Assembly (NCBI GenBank): GCA_023053685.1
Contig: JALIGW010000016.1
Coordinates: 10,442,501 to 10,506,500, forward strand
Length of the DNA stretch: 64,000 bases
DNA from: Diadophis punctatus similis
Taxonomy: Eukaryota; Chordata; Lepidosauria; Squamata; Dipsadidae
Direction: 5' to 3'
The notes below the pieces were generated by a model. The model was not told where the DNA came from. It made no database searches and saw only the letters and a list, made by a program, of their open reading frames with translations. Position 1 is the stretch's first letter, and every line of letters begins with the position of its first letter. Of this stretch, positions 34,221 through 45,745 are shown piece after piece. Both the position numbers and the translations under genes were made by a program.

Positions 34221-34603
34221 TAGGTAGTCCTCAATTTTATAACCGTTCATGTAGTGACCATTTGAAGTTACAGCAGCACTGAAAAAAGTGACCTATGGCC
34301 GCTTTTCACACTTACGACCATTGCTGCATTCCCATGATCACGTGATCTAAACTCAGAGGCTTGTCGAATGACTCATATGTATGATGGTTGCAGTGTCCCT
34401 GGGTCATGTGATCACTTTTTACAAACTCAATGGGGAAGCCAGATTCACTTAACAACTGCGATACTAACTTAACAACTTCAGTGATACATTTAACAATGGC
34501 GGCAAGAAAGATCGTAAAATGGAGCAAAAGTCACTTAGCACCCGTCTCGCTTAGCAACAGAAATGTTGGGCTCAATTTTGGTCATAAGTTGAGGATTATT
34601 AAA
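34221..34603. mobile_element. Mariner-like MITE (TCCTCAACTTAC family)
   Basis: It starts TAGGTAGTCCTCAATTTTAT and ends GGTCATAAGTTGAGGATTAT, an inverted pair. Body motifs CACACTTACGACCATTGC, GTGTCCCTGGGTCATGTGAT and TTAACAACTGCGATA align with 61632-62008. No transposase. TA-type target duplication is clearer in the other copies. Confidence 0.75.
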
Positions 34604-34639
34604 GTTGGTTGCAAAATCAAAACCAGAAGCACACATAGA

Positions 34640-35301
34640 TGACTGATTCAGCTGGCTTCAATAATTTATTTATAAACATAATAAGATATATATATATATA
34701 TATATATTTACAATACCATTAGCAGTAGCAACAGTTAAAAGTAAAACACAAGCAACTTCTAGTTCAGAGAGGACAGAGAGTGCAGAGTGGACAAGAGAGC
34801 AGAGAGCAGAGAGACCTGGAGCCACACCCAGCCTTAAGCTTAAGTTCCAGTTTCGATTCTCTGCACAGACTCAGAAGTGGTTAGCTCCCATTGGCTGACT
34901 TAGTTGCTATGCCTATTCATTGGCTGATCTTGTTAACACTGGTTCTCCCAGTTTATGAATATCTTAACAAGGATTATCTGTACAAAAATCCAATACAAAG
35001 TTTATAGATGCCAATGTCAAAAGGCAGGGAGGTTTTTACTGAGAAGAATTGTCACACTTGGGAGATAAGGGAGGGTCTGATGAATCAACATTGTTTCAGG
35101 AGTTATCCCATGTCCAGTTTGCTTCTTAACTGTTTGACTCCATCCAAGCATAGCTGTTCAGATCTGTCTTATCTTATTTCAGAAGGCCAACCCTGAGAGC
35201 AGCCCTGCCTTATTCAGCTGTTTTTTTAACCTAACCAACGACTCCAATGCCTCATCATCTTATGACTTTCTTATCTCAGCCAACTACGTACTTCTGTGAC
35301 A
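34640..35301 (-). mobile_element. Possible LTR, boundaries unproven
   Basis: On the minus strand a TGTCACAG start lies at 35301, CTTAAGCTTAAG occurs in mid-length, and an AATAAA-like signal with an ATTTATTATTGAAGCC-type end lies near 34660. This resembles a solo LTR of a gypsy or endogenous retroviral element, but no matching 4-6 bp target duplication was found. It includes a short (TA)n run at 34686-34708. Confidence 0.35.
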
Positions 35302-35424
35302 CTCTTATTTTTGTGTTGCTATCTTGTGATTGTCTCAATTTTTGCAGCTAACATGTAGTAGCACTAGTTCTTGAAAAATAGGCTGAAGATTATAATAATT
35401 ATAATCTTATATTATAAGCAATAT

Positions 35425-36345
35425 TATAAGCAACTGCGTTCTCTTTGCTGATGATGTAAAACTATTCAACACCACCGACAACCCTACAAAAAGACCTTGA
35501 CTATGTGTCAGAATGGTCAAACAATTGGCAACTCCAAATCTCAACCAACAAATGCTCTTTCTTGCACATTGGCAAAAAAAATCAGAACACAAAATACAAG
35601 CTGGGCAGATACGACCTCGTAGATGACCCTCACTCTGTCAAGGACCTTGGAGTACGCATCTCAAATGATCTAAGTGCCAGAGTTCATGGTAACAGCATTG
35701 CAAAAAAGGCATGAAGAGTTGTCAACCTAATCTTGTGTAGATTTTTCTCCGGTAATATTAAACTAGGACATACAAAACTTTTGCTAGACCAATTCTTGAA
35801 TACAGCTCATCTGTCTGGAACCCGCAGTGCATATCAGACATTAATACAATCGAACGAGTCCAGATATATTTCACAAGAGGAGTCCTCCACTCCTCTGCTC
35901 GCAACAGAATACCATATGCCACCAGACTTGAACTTTTGGGCTTAGACAACTTAGAACTTCACCGTCTTCTATCCGACCTAAGCATAGTACATAAAATTAT
36001 CTGCTACAATATCCTACCTGTCAATGACTACTTCAGCTTCAACCACAACAATACATGAGCACACAATAGATACAAACAATGTAAACCGCTCCAAACCCGA
36101 TTGCAGAAAATATGACTTCAGCAACAGAGTTATCAATGCCTGGAATGCACTACCTGACTCTGTGGTTTCTTGCCCAAACCACCAAAACTTTAACCTTAGA
36201 CTGTCTACTGTTGACCTCACCCCATCCCTGTCCTAATATTCCCTTTTATTCGTATCCATTTCATGTATTCATAATCATGTTTATATATGTTATCTAATAC
36301 ATGCTTGACGAAATAAATAAATAAATAAATAAAAATAAAAAATAA
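35425..36345 (+). pseudogene. Rex/CR1-like non-LTR retrotransposon ORF2 remnant
   Basis: It begins in the reverse-transcriptase core with VLFADDVKLFNTT (35435-35475), where the FADD box is intact. A frameshift follows, then WSNNWQLQISTNKCSFLHIG, SVKDLGVRISNDLS and NSIAKKA, then an in-frame TGA at about 35713 before RVVNLIL. Further shifts precede the C-terminal block (YDFSNRVINAWNALPDSVVS, NFNLRLSTVDLTPSL). This order is typical of the CR1/L2/Rex group. The 3' end CTTGACGAAATAAATAAATA runs into a short AAAT tail. 5'-truncated and dead. Confidence 0.82.
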
Positions 36346-37087
36346 AAAAATAATGATACTCCTGGTGGAAGGGGGAGATGAGATTTGCAGCCTTGGAATA
36401 CTTCTTCCTCATCTTCCTACTTATCTGTTATGGTGTTGAGACTGGACCATAACATTCATGCCGCAATAAAACCCAACAATGTAGCCTGTCCCTCTTAGTA
36501 TTAAAAATAGGTATAATCTTCATTCTTCCCATGTTTGCTAAAAATGCATTTGCTAAAAGGAAACCGTAGGAGACTTCAGCTAATATTCTGATACAGGCGT
36601 TCATTTGCTCTGCCTCTGCATAGCTTTTATAGAATAGACTACAGGCACATTAGAAAGAACAAATTCTGGTCAACACATTCAGCCACATATTCAATGGTAG
36701 TATCCCAATGTACAGGCACACATTTGATGGCATGAAAAACAAAGCAAGCACTTTAAATTGTTGGTCAAGTACTGGAAAAACCTGTACACGTATGGAACAA
36801 GAAAAGATCCGGATTTTGTAAAGATAATCTGTAAGTGGTAATATGGCTGTTCTTTCTCAAATCATATGAGGCATATGTGATTTGGCTCTAGGAGACACAC
36901 AAGAGTCCATTCCTGTTTAGTTTCTCATTTTTTCCACCTTTAAACTTCTTACATCCAGTGTATGTTCTTCACATGCGCACATTTTTTATTTTTTTAATAC
37001 AAATTTTTTTACAATTTTTTTAAATTTTTATATACATATTCTGGCACATTTATTGTACAATGTATTCATCTGATTATCCTACACATG

Positions 37088-37090
<3 letters not shown>
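36346..37090. other. No gene recognised
   Basis: AT-rich unique sequence with T runs near 36985-37030. Confidence 0.4.
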
Positions 37091-37093
<3 letters not shown>

Positions 37094-37166
<73 letters not shown>

Positions 37167-37310
37167 ATATGTATATATGTATATATGTATATATGTATAT
37201 ATGTATATATGTATATATGTATATATGTATATATGTATATATGTATATATGTATATATGTATATATGTATATATGTATATATGTATATATGTATATATGT
37301 ATATATGTAT

Positions 37311-37366
<56 letters not shown>
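37094..37366. repeat. (TA)n, (TATATATG)n and (CA)n compound array
   Basis: (TA)n at about 37095-37154, then roughly 20 near-perfect units of an 8-bp TATATATG repeat to about 37310, then (CA)n to 37366. Frames of IYIYIY or TYIHIYIY type across it are artefacts. Confidence 0.97.
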
Positions 37367-37788
37367 GCCCACTTTTAACCAAGTTTTTTAAATGTCATGA
37401 TTGCACAAAAATGTATTATTGAAAACAGTCTTTATAAGTGCACATTATTTTGTGTGTGAGAATTCAATCACACAAGTCATGTGGTATATAATTCTGTCTG
37501 GGCTTTAGTTCATATGCTGGTCAAGGAACTATGAATTATGTTCTATAAATGTGCATTAAAGTACAGTCTGTACACATTTTCCTTTTATCTGCCAACAGAA
37601 TGAAAAAGCAGGTTTATAGGACTGTGTTTCTCAAGAGGGCCATCTACCATTTGACCTCTTCCAATTGTCCCTTTCCTAATCCCATCAGTACAGCATACCG
37701 ATAGCTAGAATTGTGCTGTCAGCAATTTAATACAACAATTATTGTATTTTTTTCTAACCCGGGATAGGAATGGGAGTGGGAAGAATAA
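37367..37788. other. No gene recognised
   Basis: Unique sequence between two CA arrays. Confidence 0.35.
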
Positions 37789-37840
<52 letters not shown>

Positions 37841-37841
37841 A
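37789..37841. repeat. (CA)n microsatellite
   Basis: About 24 CA units just upstream of a CR1-L3 copy. Confidence 0.97.
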
Positions 37842-37874
37842 CAACATACACACATATGGAAGAGGGGAATGCTT

Positions 37875-39508
<1,634 letters not shown>

Positions 39509-39510
39509 AT

Positions 39511-39597
39511 AAAATAGAGGCAGTTTAGTGTAGTAGTTAAGGCATCAGGCTAGAAACCAGGAGACTCTGAGTTTTAGTCCCACTTTAAACACAAAAT
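39511..39597 (+). mobile_element. CORE-like tRNA-SINE head
   Basis: GGCAGTTTAGTGTAGTAGTT, GGCTAGAAACCAGGAGACTC and a degenerate B box (GAGTTTTAGTCC) match the heads at 14.3 and 32.2 kb; the 3' part is missing. Directly followed by a second SINE. Confidence 0.65.
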
Positions 39598-39895
39598 TGG
39601 CGTGGTGGCTCAGTGGTTAAGATGCTGGGCTTGATGGCTGGAAAGCCAGCAGCCCAGGTTTGAGACCCAAGTTCTATGTAATGGGTTGAGCTCCCATCCT
39701 TGCCTCAACCCTTGCAAACCTAGCAGTTCAAAAGCATACAGATGCAAGTAGATAAATACTGTAGGTATCGCTTCAGTGGGAAGGTAACAGCACTCTGTGA
39801 AGTCATTCTGGCCACATGACTGCAGAAATGTCTTCGGACAGCACTGGCTCAATGGCCTTGAAATGAAGACCGCCTATAGTCTATAGACTAGCGGA
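39598..39895 (+). mobile_element. tRNA-derived SINE
   Basis: Head GGCGTGGTGGCTCAGTGGTT, a B-box-like GGTTTGAGACCC, then the family body GTGGGAAGGTAACAG, GCCACATGACTGCAGAAATG and TCTTCGGACAGC. Close to the 50.36 kb copy; related in body to 26.85 and 44.7 kb. Confidence 0.85.
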
Positions 39896-39899
39896 GTAA

Positions 39900-40480
39900 A
39901 AACTGCAATGGTGGTGGCTCCATTTCCCAACCCACTAGAGGCTACTCTTGTCAATGGTAGCAAATGCTACTGGAAGATCAAGGAACAGAAAGATGTACCA
40001 CTGTCACAAGTCATCAACAAGTTTAACTGAAAGCTATCACAATACTAAACCCTGGCCTGAAATTGGACTAAGTAATCTGTTTGCTCTGGGATTCCTATCA
40101 TCTACAGACTAATCATCTTTTCAACAAAGAGAGGTTAAAGAATGTTTGGTAATTGTCAAACAAAAACACTGGGTCGAAGGATAGCCTCTTGAGGAAAGAG
40201 TATTCCATTGGCTCTTTCTAGGCAGGAGGTAACACCTTCTCCTTCAGAGAGACTGACACTATGACCTGGATTCAACCATAGGTCACCTCCATGGCTACTT
40301 TTACTACCCAGGAGGGGTCTAAGTGGTTTTGCTGACAGCACAGAAACCTGACTACTTGCTTGGGAGTCACTGGTTCAGGCTCATTCCAGATAACATTCCA
40401 GATTGCTTCAAACATCTCAGCCTGCCCTGCCCAGTCATAGACTTAATTTGGAGTGAATCTGAGCAACTTTATCCATCAAA
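39900..40480. other. No gene recognised
   Basis: Unique sequence. GAGAGGTTAAAGAATG and nearby words could be old LINE-derived sequence but nothing is assignable. Confidence 0.35.
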
Positions 40481-40481
40481 T

Positions 40482-40745
40482 ATTATTTATTTATTTATTT
40501 ATTTATTTTGTGAGATTTATATACCGCCTCACAGTGCAAGCACTCTCTAAGCGATTTACACCAGTAAGCAATGTATATTTATATTGCCCCCAACAATCTG
40601 GGTCCTCATTCTACCTACCTCGGAAGGATGGAAGGCTGAGTCAACCTTGAGCCGGTGAGATTTGAACCTGCTGACCTGCGGATCAGTGTCAGCTAAAGTG
40701 GCCTGCAGTACCTGCCTCTAACCGCTGCACCACCTCGGCTCTTAT
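40482..40745 (-). mobile_element. Sauria-type SINE, antisense, with short (TTTA)n edge
   Basis: On the plus strand a TTTA run is followed by TTTATATACCGCCTCACAGT, GCCCCCAACAATCTGGGTCC, GATGGAAGGCTGAGTCAACC, a B-box complement (GATTTGAACC) and the head complement ACCGCTGCACCACCTCGGCT. Near full length. Confidence 0.87.
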
Positions 40746-41144
40746 AATAATCCTCACATCAGCCCAAAAGACATTCTGAGGGCCCTCTCTACCCAACTGA
40801 ATTCAGGTTATCGTAAATAATGCTGCTGGGTGACTATCAGTAGATGTAATAAGGGCAGAGAAATAGTGACATTTTGCTGCCCTTATCACGCTAGATTGCA
40901 TCACACTCATGTTGGAAGCACCAAGGTGGTTAAGGGTTGAAATGATTAGCTGGTGACATCATCATTGCCAAGGGGATGGGGGCTTCTTTCATATTCCTGG
41001 AAGGAGCTGGAGTGAAGGATGGAAGGTCACCCCCTGCCCCACAGCAGCACTTGGGTCTTGAGCACAGGCCTGCTGCTTGTCAAGTGAGCGTCCTAACCAC
41101 ATGAGCCACAGTGCTTCATACCACTAAGTAAATCTTTAATGTGG
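40746..41144. other. No gene recognised
   Basis: Unique sequence; a weak tRNA-like head complement (GTCCTAACCACATGAGCCAC) near 41088-41110 may mark another decayed SINE. Confidence 0.35.
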
Positions 41145-41152
41145 GCTCTTAC

Positions 41153-41328
41153 CAGTAGTGGGTTCTAAAACCCTTTATTACCGGTTTACATGTGCCCTTG
41201 TGCTCGCGCACGATGCTTCTGCCCACCTGCCTGGGATGCAGAAGTGTCCTGGGCAGGTGGGCAGAGCCTCCCGCCGCTGACGCTTCCATTTCTTAGAACC
41301 AGACCAAACCGGGAGCAACCCACCGCTG
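41153..41328. mobile_element. GGTGGGTT-family hAT-like element
   Basis: CAGTAGTGGGTTCTAAAACC to GGGAGCAACCCACCGCTG, flanked by exact GCTCTTAC (41145-41152, 41329-41336). Its CGCACGATGCTTCTGC and GGGCAGGTGGGCAGAGCC segments are inverted relative to the 6.2 kb copy. Confidence 0.94.
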
Positions 41329-41336
41329 GCTCTTAC

Positions 41337-41950
41337 TCATATCCAGTCAAACACATTTCAAGGTTTCCTCCAATTGTCTTACAGACATCTCTTCTTCACT
41401 TCAAAAGAGGCTTCTTGTCTCTTTAATGAAAATACATGGCAGGAATATCAAGGCATGGGACACGGACATCTTCAAGGCTAATTTAGATCAGAAGAAAACT
41501 TCAGTCCTAGACAGCAAGCATTTCCCTGGACAAAAATGTGTAATCCCTTTGTCATTTGCCTAGATAGTTGCTGCCAAGCAGAAAAGGAAGTAAAAGCATT
41601 TATTCTTCCTTGGGGACCCCGCCCCCCCAAAAAAGAACAATGAAAAAGGTATGAGCAGCTGTCATTGCTTGGCAACATGACAGGGAATAAATACAAAATC
41701 AAACATTCAACCCCATTTTCTGTGAACTGTGGTGGTATATTCATGTCCATCAGAAAAATGCTGAGAGGAGGAAGTGATATTGAGACACCAAGAGAATATT
41801 TCCACAATTTGATAGCAATGATAAATGTTTGGAATTAGAATTATGTGTTATTAATTAGGATAACACAGTGTCTTGTTTCCTTTTTACCCTGAAACTGAAA
41901 TTATATGTGTTTTTGAAATGTCTTTGAATATTAGTAGCTTGGGTTGGTAG
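41337..41950. other. No gene recognised
   Basis: Unique sequence. A 109-codon minus frame at 41478-41807 has no recognisable similarity. Confidence 0.4.
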
Positions 41951-41956
41951 TTATGT

Positions 41957-42167
41957 TGTTGGGCTGAGCTCCGAGCTTGGCGATTTTCTTGCAAACGTTT
42001 CATCCTCATTCGAGGAGACATCTTCAGTGTGCTTTGGATTGTGCTTGTCTGGCCAGTGCTCCCCCAGACAAACACAATCCAAAGCGCACTGAAGATGTCT
42101 CCTCAAGTGGGGACAAAATGTTTGCAACCACATCTCCAAGCGGAGCTCAAACCAACAACTTATATGT
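41957..42167 (-). mobile_element. Penelope-like palindrome with hammerhead-like motif
   Basis: Two arms of about 100 bp meet near 42060; both include GAGCTCCG/CGGAGCTC, GAGGAGACATCTTCAGTG and GCTTTGGATTGTG. On the minus strand the 41957-42060 arm reads CTGAAGA (complement of 42021-42027), a hairpin with a perfect 5-bp stem (TCCTC/GAGGA, loop GAAT), then GAAAC (complement of 41997-42001) and GTTTGCAAG. This is the hammerhead order known from Penelope-like terminal repeats, with A for the usual U7-type position. The other arm has decayed. No ORF. Confidence 0.6.
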
Positions 42168-42285
42168 TTTTGCTTAATTTGTAGACTATAGCCTAGTTGG
42201 GTTAAATGGCACTCATAAGAAGAATGAGTGAATTTACTGTAATTCAAAAATCAGGGAGAGAGTACACATTTCTTACCTACAATTT

Positions 42286-42575
42286 CAGTAATTCAGTGGT
42301 GCCTTGGTATTGAACCTTAATTGGTTCTGGGAGATGTGATAAGTTCCAAAAACAATGAGTACCAAACAATTTTTTCCCATAAAGAAAAATATAGTGAATC
42401 ACAAGGCAACCGACACTGACAAGTTCTAGCTTGTGAGTTGCATACCAAACAAACAATGAGTACCAGGACAAAATTTTCACTTCAATATCTGTTGAGTACC
42501 AAATCCGATGAGTTTCAAAGCAGTTGAGTACCAAGGTACCACTGTACCAAGCAGTTGAGTATCAAGGTACCACAG
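42286..42575. mobile_element. Inverted-repeat DNA element with duplicated right end
   Basis: CAGTGGTGCCTTGGTATTGA and TTGAGTACCAAGGTACCACT are inverted termini. AATGAGTACCAAACAA and GAGTACC words recur in the body. The right terminus is present twice (ending at about 42543 and 42573). No coding sequence; target duplication not established, so the superfamily is open. Confidence 0.6.
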
Positions 42576-43189
42576 CATGTAATGCATACCCAGACATTAG
42601 ATGAGCTCACTCAATTAGCTTAACTAAGCTAGTTAAAATCCTTCTGACTGCATGTGTACAATTTGCAAGCTTGTTTAGCATTAATTATGGTTAGGTTTTG
42701 TTGTTGTCATCAAGTATTCAAGTGGAATAAATAAATAAGACCCAGGTCATTTGATTAATTAATGATTCAGGGTCTTGTGTAAACCATCGCTTAATTCAAT
42801 AACCAAGTATATTAAGAAAAAACACCCTTGAAATGTTTTTAATTGTTTTTCTCTTATCTTTGGTCCTTTTAGAGAGAAGAGAAGTGCTAACTTTATGATA
42901 GAAATCTGAGTATTTAAAAATGACTTTTTATTGTAAATCACAATTTAGATAATTCTCTACAATTGTGGTATGCAATATTTCTGCAGATGAAAATGAACTT
43001 TCTAAAGCTTTTTTGTACTGGGCATGGCAGGGACTTCACTAGAGGATGTGGAAACTGAATATTCTGCCTTGTTTTGTGAATTTTCTTTCATTATTTTTAG
43101 AATAGGTATGGTAAAACTCTATTATACTTAACTTCTATTTTTAAAAAAACCCATGGGTTTCAAATTGAGTTAGTTCATGATTATTAACA
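42576..43189. other. No gene recognised
   Basis: AT-rich unique sequence. Confidence 0.4.
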
Positions 43190-44120
43190 GAGAGAAAAGG
43201 GCTCAACAGGCTGCAAAAAATGAAGTTATTTGGAAAATGAATTAGGAAAGACTCATGGCAGATTGAATTTTAAATGGTAATTGCAGCAGGACTACGGTAT
43301 ACTCAGTGATGGAAAAGAATGAAAAGAATGAAAGTTTGATACCGGAGGAATGGATTGTGGAAATGTCAGAAACTGATGATATGGCAAGGCTGACCTGTAT
43401 GATCAGAGAAAAAACAAAAAAATTCTGAAAAATTGGGAACCGTATGTTAGAACCCTGTTTAAACGATTGGTTTGCTAATATATGAGCAAGCCACAAATCA
43501 ATGTTATGTGTATATCGCTTTAAATGAATTGTAGGCTGATTACTATATAAGGCAGCAAGAGAGCATGCTCTGAATGTCTCTGTGTGTGTTTGAAGGTGTA
43601 TTCCCGAGTACTGACTCTCCGCTGATTAACTACTGCTTCACTGTTGAGTAATTGTCTTTGTGACTGTGTGAAATTACTGTGAAGAGATGCTGTGAAAGAA
43701 TAACTATCTGTGATAGTGTAGATTTGATTGATAGCTGTAATCTTTGTTTGCTAGTTAAAACAAAGATAGGCAAGAAGAAGATTCTTCACATTGACTGACG
43801 TACTGTGTATGACTTGGACTTCCTATTGAACTTTGCTACTACTTTAAGTAAACTATTTGTAAATACTAAATGTATCTGTTTATTGACTGAATAGCATTCA
43901 TATCAAACTGCAACACCACAACCACAATCACTATTTCGCTGTGTATGTGCTCAACAGCACAATAACTCCTTAACACCGTATATGAGCCCTTTGATATGAT
44001 ATGATAATTTATGGATTTGAGGACTGAGAAAGATGTATATTAAATGAATTGCATAACATCTAAGGGAGACAGAATTATAAGATTCTAACTCCCTGTTGAA
44101 GAGGTTTGAAATTGGTATAT
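43190..44120 (+). pseudogene. L1 ORF2 3' remnant split by an LTR
   Basis: The left part encodes PEEWIVEMSETDDMARLTCM and IREKTKKF before KIGNR, matching the C-terminal region of L1 ORF2. At 43439 the frame is interrupted by a 531-bp LTR. After it, from 43976, the L1 sequence resumes (CCGTATATGAGCCC, then 3' UTR-like sequence) to roughly 44120; the right boundary is approximate. It has in-frame stops and is dead. Confidence 0.65.
43445..43975 (+). mobile_element. Solo LTR inside an L1 remnant
   Basis: 531 bp with the 5-bp inverted ends TGTTA and TAACA, flanked by exact 5-bp CCGTA duplications (43440-43444, 43976-43980), the standard signature of LTR-retroelement integration. A TATATAA box sits at 43544-43550, about 100 bp in, giving the plus orientation. 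No internal coding sequence or second LTR is present, so it is a recombination product. Whether the parent was a gypsy-type element or an endogenous retrovirus cannot be decided from the LTR alone. Confidence 0.88.
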
Positions 44121-44146
44121 TTCATAACATTAGTTGTCCCAAAGGT

Positions 44147-44255
44147 GCTTTTTCAAGAGGCAACTGAACTTTCTGTTTTTTTCTTTGAAGATGTTTCGCT
44201 TCTCATCCAAGAAGTTTCTTCAGCTTCTTGGATGAGAACTGAAACATGACTGAGA
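44147..44255 (-). mobile_element. Penelope-like terminal repeat with hammerhead-like motif
   Basis: The minus strand reads CTGAAGA (complement of 44217-44223), a hairpin with perfect 5-bp stem CTTCT/AGAAG, then GAAAC (complement of 44193-44197) and ATCTTCAAAG, followed by TTCAGTTGCCTCTTG. A second partial inverted copy of TTCTTGGATGAGAA lies at 44226-44239. The order matches the 42.0 kb locus although the sequences differ. Confidence 0.55.
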
Positions 44256-44694
44256 ATCTCCATAGACATAACTTTACTTTTTATTTTTATTTTTTTGCTC
44301 CTTTCCCCCCCTTACTTTTGCTTTAGACTTGTCTTTTACCGTAAATTTCTCAGTACCTATAAATTAGAACAAAATATTGACTAATTGGGGTCACAGGTTA
44401 TCCAGTGCTATTTGAAGAAGAACCCTTAAGCCAGTGGATTCTAATTATAAGGAAATGGATTTCCACTAAAATGTGCAGTCATCCCAATTGTACTAGAACA
44501 AGTCATTCAGAAGGGGACTCTTCCTTGACAGATTTTTAAGCAGAGATGATGAAAGATGCTGCATCAGCAGATTACCTGCACTGGCAGGAAGAGGGGTGAG
44601 ATAACCTTTGATGTCTCTTCTAGCTCTCAGATCTGATGAATAAGCTGGCTACCGAGAATAAAGAAATTGACTATCTTTGCAAAAGGCAGGCTGG
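44256..44694. other. No gene recognised
   Basis: Unique sequence; T-rich near 44275-44300. Confidence 0.35.
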
Positions 44695-44705
44695 TGACAA
44701 ACGTT

Positions 44706-45067
44706 AAAGGTAAAGGTTCCCCTTGCACACATGTACTAGTCGTTCCCAACTCTAGGGGGCGGTGCTCACCTCCGTTTCAAAGCCGAAGAGCCAGCGCTGT
44801 CCGAAGACGTCTCCGTGGTCATGTGGCCGGCATGACTAAATGCCAAAGGCGCACAGAACACTGTTACCTTCCCACCAAAGGTGGTCCCTATTTTTCTACT
44901 TGCATTTTTACATGCTTTCCAACTGCTAGGTTGGCAGAAGCTGGGACAAGTAAAGGGAGCTCACTCCATTACGCGGCGCTAGGTATTCGAACCGCCGAAC
45001 TGCCAACCTTTCTGATTGACAAGCTCAGCGTCTTAGCCACTGAGTTACCGCGTCCCCCCACATCCCT
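44706..45067 (-). mobile_element. tRNA-derived SINE with target duplication
   Basis: On the plus strand AAAGGTAAAGGTTCCCC opens the element and GCCACTGAGTTACCGCGTCC closes it. In reverse it has an A-box region, a B box (GGTTCGAATACC) and the same body as 26851-27203. Flanks GACAAACGTT and AACAAATGTT agree at 8 of 10 positions. Confidence 0.9.
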
Positions 45068-45077
45068 AACAAATGTT

Positions 45078-45588
45078 AGGAATATACAAAATAATTTATT
45101 GGAAGCACACACTTCCCTGTTTCTCCAATGAGCCAACAAAATCGAAGAAAGAATATACAACTTTCAAATAACTTTGGAAAATAATTAGGATATTATGTTT
45201 TTATTGATTGATTGATTGATTGATTGATTAACCCTTGGACTATATCAAAGTGCAGAGTTCCAGAAACAAAGTATTACTAAAGTTTGATAAAAGCAATTTA
45301 AAATGGAATTAGATAAAATACAATTTAAAATGAAATTGGAATAAAATACAATAATTTAAGATATAGATAAAATATGATAAAATTGTATTTCGGTATCACC
45401 CCTACAATCTACCCCAATCAGTCCCACATATGCAGATCTCAACCGAACCATTTTGCTTAAGTACTGTGCTGTGTTAAATGTTATTTGCAGATTCTGGCCG
45501 CACATAAGGTAAGTTGTTTTGATATGGGGATCCCAATGGGTCATTCGTTTGGTATATAGACCAAGGTACCTGTCTCTCACTCTCTTAT
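45078..45588. other. No gene recognised; contains (GATT)n
   Basis: A short GATT array lies at 45203-45229. The rest, including AGTGCAGAGTTCC and repeated AAATGGAATTAGATAAAATA-like words near 45300-45360, is unassigned. Confidence 0.4.
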
Positions 45589-45589
45589 A

Positions 45590-45745
45590 CAGGCATTATA
45601 CAGGCCTAGAGGTAGAGCTCTTGCCTCACAATCAGGAGGTTGTGAGTTCAATCCTAGGTAGAGGCAGATGTAGGGTCTCCTGCTTGGGCAGGGGGTTGGA
45701 TTAGATGACCTGTAAGGTCCCTTCCAATTCTGTTAATCTGTAATC
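45590..45745 (+). mobile_element. tRNA-SINE with CR1-L3-like 3' tail
   Basis: The head has CTAGAGGTAGAGCTCTTGCC and a B box (GAGTTCAATCCT). After AGGTAGAGGCAG it continues as GTAGGGTCTCCTGCTTGGGC, GGGGGTTGGATTAGATGACC and GGTCCCTTCCAATTCTG, which is the 3' end of the CR1-L3 LINEs in this window. Sharing a LINE tail is the usual way a SINE borrows that LINE's machinery; a chance juxtaposition is the alternative. Confidence 0.7.

Noticed and set aside
37094..37366. Regular repeat spacing that could suggest a CRISPR-like array
   Set aside because: Units are contiguous 8-bp octamers without spacers, in a vertebrate genome.
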